Part shown: in pieces, positions 11,755 through 23,480 of the stretch
Layout of the letters: each line of letters opens with the position of its first letter
How positions within the stretch are numbered: the first letter of the stretch is position 1
From: Gambelia wislizenii
Lineage: Eukaryota; Chordata; Lepidosauria; Squamata; Crotaphytidae
Direction: 5' to 3'
Length of the DNA stretch: 64,000 nucleotides
NCBI GenBank assembly: GCA_030847615.1
Contig: JAUMIR010000001.1
Span: 380,538,687-380,602,686, forward strand
The notes under the pieces: model-generated
The model's input: the letters and a program-made list of their open reading frames with translations, nothing else
What the model was told of the DNA's origin: nothing
Database searches by the model: none
Position numbers and translations under genes: made by a program

Positions 11755-12064
11755 GGACATTTTCAGACTAGTCTTGCTGCACAAGAAGACTCCGGGAGAG
11801 GTACGCCGCTATCGCACGGCAGGGGTCCATTTCAGACAATGCCATTCCTGGTCCATGTCACTTCCGTGTTCCATTGAAGGCAACCGTGCCATTTTTTACT
11901 CACGGAAGTTGTCCGTGAATAAAAAATGGTGCGGTTGCCTTCAATGGAACACAGAAGTGACATGGACAAGGGATGGCAGCATCTGACATGGACCCCCTGC
12001 CGTGCGATAGCGGCGTACCTCTCCCGGAGTCTTCTTGCGCAGTAAGACTGTTCTGAAAATGTCC
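11755..12064. mobile_element. Hairpin MITE, 310 bp
   Basis: Arms of about 150 bp are reverse complements: the right arm repeats the GTACGCCGCTATCGCACGGC segment of the left arm in mirror. They meet near 11905-11920 at TTTTTTACTCACGG and its complement. Ends GGACATTTTCAGAC and TTCTGAAAATGTCC match the terminal motif of 1968-2296. Flanks are TTA (11752-11754) and GTA (12065-12067), a 3-bp duplication with one mismatch. Confidence 0.75.
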
Positions 12065-12129
12065 GTAGATTGTTAAATTCTGGCATGTTTTAGGGCCTCC
12101 TGTACAAGCTATACCCTCCTCTCAGTATC

Positions 12130-12195
12130 TCTGTTGTGCACCCCATTGAAAATAATAGGGTTCACTATTATCCGTGGTTTCACTTATCCACTGTA
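12130..12195. mobile_element. Mariner/Tigger-like MITE fragment
   Basis: Shares CCATTGAAAATAATAGGG and nearby ATTATCCGTGG and TTATCCACTG with the complete elements at 2867 and 13485. Partial only. Confidence 0.4.
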
Positions 12196-13317
12196 AGTCC
12201 AAGGATGTGCCACCTGTGGATATTGGGAGTGGTGACATGTACATGTATTCTCACAAAAACCTTTGTGGAACCTTCAAAGATCCCTCCTCTTTCTCTCCAT
12301 CTCTTCCACCTTATTTCCAGCATTGGAAAGATGTTTGGATCCCCATTGTGTGTGCGTGGAATAGTTAAACTAATGATTATGCTTCATGAGCTCCTAACAA
12401 ATCAGGTTTAATTCCCAAACAGCTTATGATAAAACACATATATTTAAAGGTGCCAAATATTCTCTGTGTGAGTATGGTTGTTGTTATTTGTTCTTGTTTT
12501 GCTGCAGCAAATAAATACAGCTATCCTTTTTGAACTTATGAAATTTTCTTGACTCCAGTGGAAAAGCCCAATCCAGCAGGTACATCCCAGTTTCCAAATG
12601 TAGAGTCACACCCCAAATGGTAACAGATTTCAGCCTGCTGTGTCACAAAAATCCCTTTTCCTCTCTGCAACAGTGTGCCTCTTAGTCTAAATGCCAAGGC
12701 TGAATTATAATTGCATGGATCCATTCTTGTATGAAAGAGCACATGGCACTTTAAGTGTATTCACAGGGTGATCAATGGGCCATGAATTAATCAGAATGAG
12801 GAGGGTGGACTCTCTGGATGTAAACACAGCTGCTCTTTTCTAGGTATGAATGCAATCAGTGACTGAACAAACTTGCAGGCAAATAGACTGCTCTCATTGT
12901 TTTCACGCTGCCTTAATTTGACTTGACAGCAAATCATCTGGAGTGTGAGCCAAGGTCAATATAGCCAAGCTTCCTGGAAAGTAGCACCAAGGATGGCTCT
13001 TTCCCAGTCCATTTCCCCCTCCCCGCCTCCACCATGGGCCTTTGTCACCAGTGCAAGAGTTTCCACCAACCAGACTTGACGGCACATTTTTGTTTTCTAG
13101 TGGTTCCTAAGCTTTCTAATGATGATCTCCATGTGCAGTCTTTTGTCCAATTAAAATACCTCTTGCTGTAGTGTTTTCCTGGAAATCCATGCTAGTAAAT
13201 ATCTAGTTTAGATGATGTCCTAATCACATCATCATCTTGTCACAGCTGAGTTCCTTGGCAGTGGGAAAGTTTGCTGGAACATTTAAAAATACCTTCCCCA
13301 TTGGTGTACACCCTGAA
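12196..13317. other. No gene recognised
   Basis: Apparently single-copy DNA, no supported feature. Confidence 0.5.
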
Positions 13318-13484
13318 ACGAAGATTTTCAGACGCCTCTTTCAGCCTCTTGCCACGCAAGCAGCCTCCGGTGCAGTAACGAGGCTGCCGCGTGGCAAGGG
13401 GTCCATTTCGGATGATGCCGTTTCTCTCTCAGCGTCGTCCGTGACTGTTGCGGCTAGCATTGGAGGCAGCCGCACGGACAACTT
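13318..13484. mobile_element. Fragment of a hairpin-type MITE
   Basis: Begins near GAAGATTTTCAGACG, a degraded form of the shared terminal motif. It includes GGTCCATTTCGGATGATGCC, which resembles GGTCCATTTCAGACAATGCC in 11755-12064. The right end is missing. Confidence 0.4.
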
Positions 13485-13717
13485 CATTATCCAGTGATTC
13501 AATTATCCACGGGACACAAAGCAGCACATCTATCATAGAGTCTTCCTAGAAAGTGTGTCCTCCCTAGCCATTTTCTAGGTCCTCCAAGGCAGCTCTATGG
13601 TATTTTAAACCGGAAGTCCCATTATTTTCAATGGTGTTTGCTATTATCCAAAGTTTTCAGCATCCACAAGCCCCTCCCCCCAATAGCCAATCCCCAGCAG
13701 ATAAGGGGGTCCTACTG
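13485..13717. mobile_element. Mariner/Tigger-like MITE
   Basis: Inverse orientation relative to 2867-3086. It contains the mirrored AGAGTCTTCCTAGAAA segment and the central CCATTTTCTAGGTCCTCCAAGG stretch, and ends GGGGGTCCTACTG. Confidence 0.65.
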
Positions 13718-13727
13718 TTCTTTAATT

Positions 13728-13798
13728 GTGTATTCCTGTATGGCGGAGTTTGGACTAGATGGCCCTTGTGGTCTCTTCAAACTCTATGATTCTATGAA
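13728..13798 (+). mobile_element. CR1 LINE 3' tail
   Basis: Short remnant of the last part of CR1: TTGGACTAGATGGCCCTTG, then CTCTTC.AACTCTATGATTCTATGA including the terminal repeats. Confidence 0.8.
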
Positions 13799-14654
13799 AT
13801 AGTCTTTCTGGATCTAATTCCATTCTTTGGGTTCTAATGTTTCTGGAAGGGGAAACTGTGTACTCCATGCCCATGGAACATTAATAATCTCTTTGGTGAA
13901 GGAGAGAGAGGAAGTTCTTATCAGCAGTGAGCATGAAGCCGATGGCTCCAAGATAGCATCTGGACATTTTGGAGAGTAAATTCCATTGAATATGCATGGG
14001 CATTATGCCTGTGTCATGCAAATAATACCAGAGAGCATATCCCAATACAGCATTGATACCATTTTTATTTTGACCACAAGTACAATGAGTCTTGGGATGT
14101 CTGTCCAGAAAATAGTAATGTGATGTGTAGTTTGTTTGGGACATTTAAAGGCTGGAAGGTAATATTGCTTGGGAGGACTAAGATACGAGAGCTCAGTGGC
14201 ATAAACAGGCACTTAGCACACCCTGGAATCTTTCCTAGGATGGTGACAATCCTGGCACAAGAAACAACATATTGGCGGACGTCTAGCATGTTGAATGGTC
14301 TCTGTGTTGTCTAGCCAGAGGTGTCAGAAACTTCTACTAGGTGACATATTATATCACTGGAAATTCTCCTTTACAAAATAATAGTTTCCAGATGCAAATT
14401 ATTTTTGATGGCTCAAACTACAGAACATGTGGGAAACTGAATATTAATATCAGGGCCCCAAGTGGTGTTTTTTTTTTTTAAATCTGTAGAATCTTAGCCC
14501 ATATCAGTATCTTAAACGTTAATAGCTGTTTGGTATTGTAGGGGGACAATACGAGGAGAAAAGTGTCAGGAATTGATGGGCTGAACAACCAACATATATA
14601 AACACGTTTCTTTTCTTTTCTTTCTTTCTTTTTTTGAAAAATAGTAGACATTAC

Positions 14655-14715
<61 letters not shown>

Positions 14716-15609
14716 CAGAGTCACCCAGTCTGAAATTTGGCTGTATTAATCACCTCTTTGTGGTCTACTATGGACTTTATTGCACAATCCTTTTAAATCA
14801 GAATTAAAGCTGGATAATAGCGTTTTGGCAATACTTATCACATGATGTCACCTCCAGATTGTTGCTGCCATGCCTCCAAAGTGTGGTCTCAGTGTCCTCC
14901 ACCTCTGCAGCTCCATCTCACTATCTCCAAACAGGCTGCTTTTCTTTTCCTACCATTTTCTCTCCTTTTCTTTTTTCTTTGTTTCACAAAATCACATTAC
15001 CATAATTGTAAATTGTGTTACAACTAAAAACAAAAACAAGAACATAAAACCATGAAACGCATCCTGAGTAGGGCAATAGAGATGGGGATAAGGGGAAGTC
15101 TGGAAGAGAGCTGAGGGACTGTAGATGGTTGAAACAGCCCCACTTGAGCTATTGAAGGGACATGTGATACTGAGGGCTCCCAAACTGTTATGTAGCCATT
15201 TACTTTTGCTAATGCCATCATGACAAGAACGGGGCTTATGTGATAATGTCCTAAGTTTTCAAATTTTATGCAGATTTGTAAAAAAAATTGTTTAGGCTGA
15301 AACCCTACATTTCCTACATAGTTACAAATGCACAACTAAGTAACATCTCCCAATCTGACCCTTCTTTAATAGCCAGCAGCTACACAGAGCAATGGAGGTC
15401 TGCTCCACTGCTGATTGGGTACAGCAGGATGATGTTTTCATCCCCTTCCTACCAGTGACAATTCCTCATCATACTGCAGATCGCTATTGAGAGGTTGCTG
15501 GAAACATCATCCTTCTGACTTCCATCACTTGTTATAGCTGCTGGCTGTTAAGGTAGGGTTTTTTTTGCGGGGGGGGGGGAATTTATGATTGTGACAGTAG
15601 TCATGGTGA
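13799..15609. other. No gene recognised
   Basis: Contains the CT/CA microsatellite listed separately; otherwise nothing recognised. Confidence 0.5.
14658..14715. repeat. (CT)n(CA)n compound microsatellite
   Basis: An uninterrupted CT run passes directly into a CA run. Confidence 0.95.
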
Positions 15610-15765
15610 TGATGATAATTAAATTTATGTCTTGGCATTTCCCCAAAACTGGGACTCAAGGCAGCTTACAATTTAAAACACGAATACAGCTAGAAACATA
15701 CCAAAAGTGAACATTAAAATGGAATTATAAACTAGTCACAGCATTAAAACAAATGTTAACTTACA
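15610..15765 (+). mobile_element. LINE 3' tail-like fragment
   Basis: Contains GGGACTCAAGGCAGCTTACAA followed by an A-rich tail, a motif typical of L2-type 3' ends in vertebrates. Similar sequence recurs at 56030-56110. Confidence 0.35.
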
Positions 15766-15770
15766 TTTAT

Positions 15771-16062
15771 AGGATGGAGCAAGCTTGTTTTCTGCTGCTC
15801 CAGAGACTAGGATATGGAGCAATGGGTTCAAACTACAGGAAAAGAGATTCCACCTAAATATTAGGAAGAACTTTCTGACAGTAAGAGCTATTTGGAAGTG
15901 GAATGCGCTGCTTCCTTGGAATGTGGTGGAGTCTCCTTCTTTGGAGGTTTTTAAACAGATCCTGGATGATCATCTGTCAGGAATGCTTTCATTGTTTATT
16001 CCTGCATGGCAGAGGGTTGGACTAGATGACCCTTGTGGTCTCTTCCAACTCTATGATTCTGT
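15771..16062 (+). mobile_element. CR1 LINE 3' end
   Basis: Encodes the ORF2 C-terminus in decayed form (LFSAAPETR, then RFHLNIRKNFLTVRA and PSLEVFKQ) followed by the CR1 tail ending TCTATGATTCTGTA. 5'-truncated just after the KYLKG region. Confidence 0.85.
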
Positions 16063-16079
16063 ATAGCCCAAGGAGAGCA

Positions 16080-16300
16080 CATTACAGCAGTCCAAAAAGA
16101 AGGTAATTAAAGTAGGTACCACTATAGCCAGTTCCAAAGTCCCTAGGAAGAGGCACAGCTGGCACACAAGCTTTAAGTGTGCAAAAACACTCCTGGTCAC
16201 CACAGAAACCTAGGCTTTCAGGTTCGAAGCTGAGTCCAGAAATATGCTCATAATGCAAACTAAATGATTGGTAAGTTGTGCACCATTTTGTTCTAGCCTT
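16080..16300 (-). mobile_element. L2-type LINE fragment
   Basis: The minus strand encodes a degraded copy of the L2 reverse-transcriptase C-terminal signature. FLDSASNLKA is followed by a stop, then VSVVTRSVFAHLKLVCQL and CLFLG, the family pattern LDSxL..xAQVSxVxRSxFxxLxLVxQLxPFL. Confidence 0.6.
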
Positions 16301-18105
16301 GGTCACCTGTTGATGCCCAAGTAGCTGAAAACAAAGCTTGCAAGCAAACAATAATAAATTGAGAGTGTTGAATTTACTTAATTTACTTATGTAGTATTAG
16401 TGAACATGGAGCAGTTATGGATCCATAACGCTAGGTCAAGAATACATAACTACAATGCAGGATACCAGCCATAACTACTTCTGGTTTCCTGAAGCAAGTC
16501 AGTGAGGAAGGGCTGGTAATATGGATTTCCAAATCTTGACTGGAATTTGATTGGAAAGGATTGAATCCAGATTAATCTGGACCAAATTGAGCCCAGATCC
16601 AAATTTAGATTCTGAATTCAGTCAGGGACCCTATGCACAGTTTCAGTGGCAACCATAGGACCATTCACCTCAGTCATCAGCTCCGATCACTGTGGTATTT
16701 TGCTAGAATCCTGTTTAGTGCAAAATAAGTTATGCAATGGGGGGATTACTTAGCTACATCAAGGTTGTTGAAGAGGGATTTGGTTCCAGTGGTGACAGGA
16801 AGGTTCTTTCCTCCCAACACTATAGCCAAAGAATTGTATAGGTATAAAAGCTCAGTCTTCCACAGCAGCAGGTAACACTACTGATTCAAATTACATTAAA
16901 AACTATTTGCCTGCCTATGGATAATGCACATATCAATCTGATTTCTGTGTGACATTTTTCATTTATAGGTGACAGCTCTATGTTAAATATTGACTCTCCA
17001 GGCTTCGGTTTAACATCGTGTTCTTCTCACAAAGCTCAAATATTGTTAGGTGGAGTAAAAGGGTAAATTCTGTTGACTTTCTAACGAAAGATTCATGTTT
17101 TTAAAGTGCAACAGTCAACATTTCTTTGTGTGTGCAAATATCTCCATTTGTTGACATAGTGTTAGTCTAGGCAGGAGAGAGGAAAATGGATGCCAGTGTT
17201 GACACAGTTTCATTTGCATGAAAAGTGCCAATCTACAGAGATAACATTTAACAAGAAAAATGACATCAATATAGGTTTACTTTTTTTGGAGGGGGCAGGA
17301 ATTGAACAGGTTGTAGTGTTTTCAAGGAAACAAGCTAACTTTCCGTAAAAAAAATACCATCAAAATAAATCCAGAATGGCTGTGTGAAAAGGCAGAAGTA
17401 CAGATGGAGACAAACAATTACTTCGTATTTCCAAAAGATAAAATGGGATTAATCACAATATGGTGTGTGTGTGATATTTTTGCCCCCTTTTTGTGTTCAG
17501 ATATTTCTGCTTAAGTGCTTAGAATAGGAGCCAACTTGTGCTCAATGAGTAGAGCCAAGGAGGATAGTACAAGCTAAGTAGGCAATGCTTGAGTTAACAA
17601 AAACATAATCATGCTGGTTAGTCTCTGTAATCCACTACTGGTAGCTATTACTCTATGTCTGCCCCTGTTTTATTGGAAAAACATAGGGGTCACACCATGT
17701 GGGTAGAAGCCAGTAGTCCCTGGAGGCTTTGATTTCATTGGGGCAGTGAATCTGTTCTTGGTATTAGTCCTCATTTTAAAGAAATGATCCAATGTGCTGA
17801 ATCTTGCCCTCTCTTCCCCACTCAAAGTGGAGTTTGGTACTTGTGGAAATGGTCATGCATTGTATGCATATAGACCTCTTCCCTGTGAGGGCTGATGATC
17901 CTGGTCTCCTTCCCCAGTGGGGCAAAAGTGTGGATGATGGGGAGCATGGCTGCTGGGTGGGACTGGGATATGGATATTTGGGCTTACACCCTGTTACATA
18001 CCCTCCAACAATTCACAGATGAAAACAGGGACATACATGGCCAAGCAACATCAAAGTGTGGTCAAGAGGACAAAAGCTATCCATGAGGAAGGACAATCAA
18101 ACTAG
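16301..18105. other. No gene recognised
   Basis: About 1.8 kb without a recognised repeat, coding exon or RNA gene. Confidence 0.5.
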
Positions 18106-18360
18106 GGACTTTATCAGACTCCCCCTTAATGTTCTTTTGCTGGCATAAATTATGTCATGTTATGCTGGCAACCCCACCCCCCCAGACCTACCTTTTCCAG
18201 CATCAATGAGGTTTCTCTGGCAGTAACAGAGCACAAACAGAGCACCGTTTACTTCCGGGGTTGAAATCTCACCCATTCTCATGAGAAGATGCTAGCGTGA
18301 GAAATACAAAAACAAAATAAACACATAAAATGTTTAGAAAAGCATAGAAACACACTTTAA
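18106..18360. mobile_element. Fragment of the 582-bp MITE family
   Basis: Starts GGACTTTATCAGAC, matching the complement of the right end of 20762-21330. The following TTCTTTTGCTGGCATAAA segment also matches that element in mirror. It fades out in A-rich sequence and no opposite terminus was seen. Confidence 0.55.
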
Positions 18361-18416
18361 AAGTCCCAAGTACAACATCTATGCCTTGAAAACATTTTTA
18401 AAAAATCCAAGAAGCA

Positions 18417-18569
18417 AACCTTGATTTTGCCATTGTATATAAAGGGCACCATTTTCTATAAAATTTTCTACTTTATGCCATTGTATATAATGGGACTTGA
18501 GCATCCACAGATTTTGGTATCCACGGTTGTCCTGGAACCAAACCCCAGCGGATACTTGAGGGCCCACTG
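18417..18569. mobile_element. Mariner/Tigger-like MITE fragment
   Basis: Mirrored relative to 47830-48044: it carries ATGGGACTTGAGCATCCACAG and TTTTGGTATCCACGG, and ends GGCCCACTG next to TA. The left part is truncated. Confidence 0.6.
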
Positions 18570-18699
18570 TATTTTGATAGGAAGTCAACATCTGTTGGAC
18601 TTTCTCAGTTATTCTCTCAGTATGTACTGCATCTTTTGGGAAACTTTTTTTTGGTGTTTGGTTAAGGACAACATCTGCTTTAGGGGCAAAATGTAGATT

Positions 18700-19975
18700 G
18701 AGTGCAAGTTGATTAAGTGGGGATTAAGTCGGGAGTTGCCTTCCATCTCCAGGCAGTCTTGGATGAGACAATTCCTAGACCCATTTCAAATCAGCTTCAG
18801 AGCAGGATACTGAGTTGAAACCTCTATGGTTGCCTTAGTAGATGATCTTCACCTGAACATTGACAGGTGGAATTTTTGTGGCATTTGATACCATCAACTA
18901 TGGTGCCCTCCTGGAATGCCTGAGGGGTTTGGGAATTGTGGGCACTGTATTTCAGTAGTTCTGGTCCTATTTCTCAGGTAGTTCCAGATGGTGGTGCTTG
19001 GGGATAACTGCTCCTCAAAAAAGGAGCTGTTGCATGGCATATGACAAGGTGCCATTCTATCTCCAATGCTGTTTAACGTCTACATGAAACCACTGAGAAT
19101 GATCATCTGGAGGCATGGGGCAGGATGCTATCAGTATGCCAATGACACCCAAATGTACTTCTCCATGCCTTCAAAAACAGCATCAGCTAAGGATAGTGTC
19201 TCTCTTCTGGATGAATGCCTGGAGGAGGTAACGGGATGGATGAGAAAAAACCAAACAAACTGAAACTAAACCCAGACAAGATGGAGGAACTGTTAAGCGT
19301 CCTAAACTGGGGATGGAGGTGTATCAACCAGTCCTAGATAGTGTTACATTCTCCCTGAAAGACTGTGTTCACAGCTTGGAAGCGCTTCTGGATCTGTCAT
19401 TCCAAATGAAAGCGCAGATAGTAAGGCCAAGAGTGCTTACTATCAGCTTTGGTTGTTATGCAGGCTGCACCCCTTCCTAGAGCTAGGGGACCTAAAGATG
19501 GTAGTGCACACACTGGTAACCTCAAGGCTGAACTGCAATACACTGTACATTGGTCTATCTCTATACCAAGTTTGGAAACTTCAGGTAGCGCAACTCATGG
19601 CAGCCAGATTGGTTACTGGCGCATCTAGGAGAGACTATATTACACCTATATTAAAATCATTCTGCCGGCTACCCATTAGTTTCCAGAGGAGTTACAAAGT
19701 GTTGGTTGTTACCTTTAAAGCCCTGCATGATCTGGGTCTGGGTTATCTATGGTGTTTCCTTCTCCCGTATAATCAGCCCTGTACCCTCAGGTCTTTGGGG
19801 GGACATTTACTTCAGTAAGCAAGGCCCAGGCTGGCAACTGTTAACCAGAGGACTTTTTCATCCTTTGCTCCCAAATTGTGTAATGACCTGTTGGAAGATA
19901 TCTGGTAGCTGGATATGCTGTCTGTGTTTAAAACAGCATTAAAAACCAATCTTTTCCTGCAGGCCCATCCAGATA
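18700..19975 (+). mobile_element. L2-type LINE, decayed, part 1
   Basis: The plus strand encodes RT-like pieces in order: MLFNVYMKPL and CYQYANDTQMYFS (the catalytic YADD is altered to YAND), LDECLEEVTGWM, then after frame breaks PFLELGDLKMVVHTLVTSRL and AARLVTGASRRDYITPILK. Several stops and frameshifts make it inactive. The 3' tail resumes at 20515 after a Penelope insertion. Confidence 0.75.
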
Positions 19976-20502
19976 TGTGTAGTCGAAGGCTTTCACAGCC
20001 AGCATCCATAGATCCATAGACCAAAATGGACACAAAATACTATTTAAAAACACAGAAATTCTGGACCAGGCCAACAACTATCATGTCAGAATGCACAGAG
20101 AAGCTATTGAAATCCACAAACACCTGGACAACTTCAACAGGAAAGAAGAAACCCTAAAAGTAAACAAAATCTGGCTGCCAGTCCTGAAAAACAATAGAAT
20201 CAAAACTCAACACTTGCAAATGAATTCCACCCAGGGACAGGGGGATTTCCAGGAGATAATGGGCCATCAACCAACCATTAGCCAAACAGACACTAATCCT
20301 CCTTGCATATCTCCACCCAGAAACTAGCCATTCAAATACACAAATTTACATATCCTCTCCGACAGGGGTTCACAGTAGATAACTCCCACCACACTCCTAC
20401 CCAACCATTCTCTGAAGATGACAGCCACAGATACAGGTGAAACATCAGAAATAAACTCTTCTAGAACATTGCCTCCCAGCCCGGAAAAAAAACCAAGGAA
20501 AA
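19976..20502 (+). mobile_element. Penelope-like element fragment
   Basis: The central part encodes the C-terminus of a Penelope-type polyprotein (NYHVRMHREAIEIHKHLDNF and VNKIWLPVLKNN), the region of the GIY-YIG endonuclease. The 5' end carries GTGTAGTCGAAGGCTTTCAC, typical of the Penelope terminal region in lizards. The 3' end contains GATGACAGCCACAGATACAG and GAAACATCAGAAA. CCCATCCAGATA occurs at 19964-19975 and 20503-20514, a 12-bp target duplication inside the host L2. Strongly truncated. Confidence 0.75.
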
Positions 20503-20514
20503 CCCATCCAGATA

Positions 20515-20745
20515 GTTTTTAAATTATGAGTTTTAAATTATGAATTGATTGTTTTTAATATCAATGGTTTTTAACTGATGTTATGCTCTTTTAACTTATT
20601 GTGTATTTTTAACTGTGTTATATGTCTATTTATTGCTATATTTTAATCTGTTGTTCATTGCATTGATCAACAGGGAATGGCAGGTAAGAAATGATGATGA
20701 TGATGGTGATGATAGGGTGTCACCCCAGAGTGGTATAATGATACC
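20515..20745 (+). mobile_element. L2-type LINE, part 2 (3' tail)
   Basis: A/T-rich untranslated tail with TTTTAATATCAATGG and a terminal GATGATGAT simple repeat, like the L2 copy at 31265-31752. Continuous with part 1 once the Penelope insertion is removed. Confidence 0.65.
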
Positions 20746-20761
20746 CCCCCCTTTGGGCTCA

Positions 20762-21330
20762 GGAGATTATCAGACACGGCTAATATGGCACCGGAATAAC
20801 GAACGCAAAAGGATGCCAATATCACACGGTGATGTCCTTTTGCATTCCACTATCATTCTTGGGGCGTTTATTTTTTATTGATGGGACAAGCTGTGAATAG
20901 ATCATCCATCCCGTTTTGGTGCTGGCATTGCCAGCTTGTGAAACCATGGTCCATTTAACTCACGTGAATGCAGCGTCAATGGCTGGTCCGGCGCGAAAAC
21001 TTCTGGGTGAGATCATGACATCCAGGTAAGTGACCCAATTTTTTCAAACCTTCCCTGGTTTACTTAGTAGTTTTAACATGTGCATGTGCTTTATTTCACT
21101 TTTAACATTTTATTTTTTGTTTTATGTTTGAATTTCCCACACAATGAAGTCTTGCAGGATTTCAAATGAGGAAGTGAACGGGATTTCGTTTACTTCCTCT
21201 TCATTGCCGGGGAAGCCTTCTGCCAGGAGAGAAGGTAAGTGCAGTGGGAGGGGCATTCTTTTGCTGGCACAAAAATTGATTTTTTTATGCCGGCAAAAGA
21301 ATGTTTTAAGGGGATTGTCTGATAAAGTCC
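20762..21330. mobile_element. Non-autonomous DNA transposon, 569 bp, PIF/Harbinger-like ends
   Basis: Ends GGAGATTATCAGAC and GTCTGATAAAGTCC with TCA at 20759-20761 and 21331-21333. Homologous to 7905-8486 throughout. Inside the right half a short inverted repeat pairs CATTCTTTTGCTGGCA with TGCCGGCAAAAGAATG. Two GGTAAGTG segments (near 21024 and 21233) look like splice donors and are conserved in the sister copy. Confidence 0.8.
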
Positions 21331-21814
21331 TCAGTCTACTATGTACTTTGACTCTAGTAGCATTGTGTTTGTACTTTTGGCCCATTGTGGCTTATGGTTA
21401 GTGGTTTATTTTTTGTTGTAGAACATGCTTAGTAGGAACCTGTGTTACTCAACAACAGCAGCAGCTACAGAAGGTGGCTGTTTTGAATGGAGGAATTAGA
21501 ACCCCTGAAAAAAAGGATGTCAGGGTGTGTTTAGTAGCTTATTTGGTTAGAATGTGGTGATTATGCCAAGGGCCCTGTTTGATTCCTGTATAGGCTAAGA
21601 GAGAGAGAGAGAGTGAGTGTGTATATTAACTAGGGTTGCCAAGATGAAAAGTGGAGAGGGCTCCTGTACCTTTAATGATTGTGTAGAAGAGGGATTTTCA
21701 GTGTGTGTTGCTTGTTATCTGCTTGCATGACTAGCAACACCTTGTGAAATCCCCTCTTCTGTACAAGAACTAAAGGTACAGTAGCCCTCTCAAGTTTTCA
21801 GTCTGGCAACACTA
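21331..21814. other. No gene recognised
   Basis: Contains a short GA/GT run near 21599-21625; otherwise no supported feature. Confidence 0.45.
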
Positions 21815-22186
21815 CAGTAGCACCCCTGCATCCATTAGGGATTGGTTCTGGGGGCACCCACAGATGGCGAATTCCGTATATAATAGCGAACACCATCCCA
21901 GGGGGACATCCTGCAGGAAAGGGGATGAGTTTGCTCCTCTGCTCCCTTCCCCCCCACCATAGCGCTGCTGCGGCAGTGATTGCAGGGGCTACAGGTGAAG
22001 GAGACAAGGTCAGTTTGCTCCTCCCCCTCCCTTTGTCCCTGCAATTGCCACCGATGTGACAGGAGCCCTCCCAGGGGAAGGGATGGGGGAGGTAATATCC
22101 CTCCTCCCCTCCCTTCCCCCCACCATCGCCAACCACAGAAAATTGAATTCGTGTTTGGCCAGTCAGTGGATACGGGGGTGCTACTG
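21815..22186. mobile_element. Mariner/Tigger-like MITE, 372 bp
   Basis: Starts CAGTAGCACCCCTGCATCCA and ends TGGATACGGGGGTGCTACTG. TA flanks both sides (21813-21814 and 22187-22188). The interior is unusually G/C-rich with C-runs at 21950-21957 and 22106-22113. Confidence 0.7.
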
Positions 22187-23337
22187 TAGTTTTAATCTTT
22201 GTTTTGTGGCCTACATGCTGTATTTTCCTTAGTTTTAAAATATTAAAAGGAATGCCTAGGAACAGAAAATAGAGGACAACTTTACAAGATTTTGGTTGTT
22301 TTGGAGGAAGGAATTCACTACCTCACTCCAGTAATGCCCAGTCTCTGCTGCAGGACTCACTTTCCTTCTGTGCCCCCCCCAACCATTTAGTGGCCAACGG
22401 AGAACAAGGGGCATTAGAGAGCATTTGGCTGTGTCTGTATAGCCAGGCACAGATGTCATCCTTTGGAGGACTCCTGATGGTCCTGGAGAATGCTTTCATT
22501 GTTATGCATCCAGTTACAAGTAAATATATAGACATAGCAGAAAGGCTGCTGAGACTCATGTAGTTGAGTGAGTTTTCTTTCACAAATATCCAGCATGGCC
22601 AAGGGAAGTGAGATAAGATCATGGTTTGGGAGGAGGGTTTTAATTCATTGATCAATGTCATGGTCCAGGTCAGAATCACCTGTCTGCTATTCATAAGGGG
22701 AAGAAAGATCCACTTGGTGCATGTATTCTGTGGGGGCCCCAGGAGCTTGATCGGGCTTGCATTAATTAGGAGGCATTTGTCCTTTATTTTCTGTTCTCAC
22801 AGAAGAGGGTAGTGATGGGGCATTGCTAAACGCTCATCCTCTTCCACTTTGGCAGGGACAGTCCTACATTTAAAATGCCTCACTTTCTCTCTCCTCCTCC
22901 CAATTTCACTCTTTGTCCTCAGCAGAAGAAGAAGAGGGACAGACTCTTGCCCTTCTCAGTAGGTTCAGGCAAAGGTGAACTTCTGCAGCCTCTCCTAGCT
23001 TGTGTATTCTTCCTCATTAATGACCTTACCATTTTGACCACACTCTGATGTAGCTTGGCCATATGTATCCCAGTGTTATCTGTAAAAAGTTGGAGGGTCT
23101 AAAAAAAACATTTTTACAACAGCTGGTGCCTGGTAAATGGGAAGATGGAACAAGCAGGATAGTGTGTTTCGATTTCTTCCACTTCCTTCCCCTGTAAAGC
23201 TTAATGGCTACTCTAACTAGCCCAGTTGGCCTTGCTACAAGTGTCACCTGGGCTCATCTGAGGGAGTGAATTCTTCATTACCAACTAATCAGTGTTGGGA
23301 TAGTGTGTGTATAGGGGGGGGGGGTCGTGCGAGGGAG
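22187..23337. other. No gene recognised
   Basis: No supported feature. Confidence 0.5.
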
Positions 23338-23480
23338 CGGGCTTTAAGTTGCCTCGTGACTTATGGCAACCCTGTGAAATTCAGAGTGTTTTCTCAGGCA
23401 AGGAATACTCAGAAGTGATTTTGCCAGTCCCCTCCTCTGAAATATAGCATATGGCACTCCTTATCCATGGTGCTGTCTAA
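23338..23480 (-). mobile_element. 5S-rRNA-derived SINE fragment
   Basis: Same layout as 30295-30525 in reverse: the tail segment GTGACTTATGGCAACCCTGTG, then GGCAAGGAATACTCAGAAG and CCTCTGAAATATAGC. It then enters the degraded 5S-like head (ATAGCATATGGCACTCCTTA). Confidence 0.5.
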
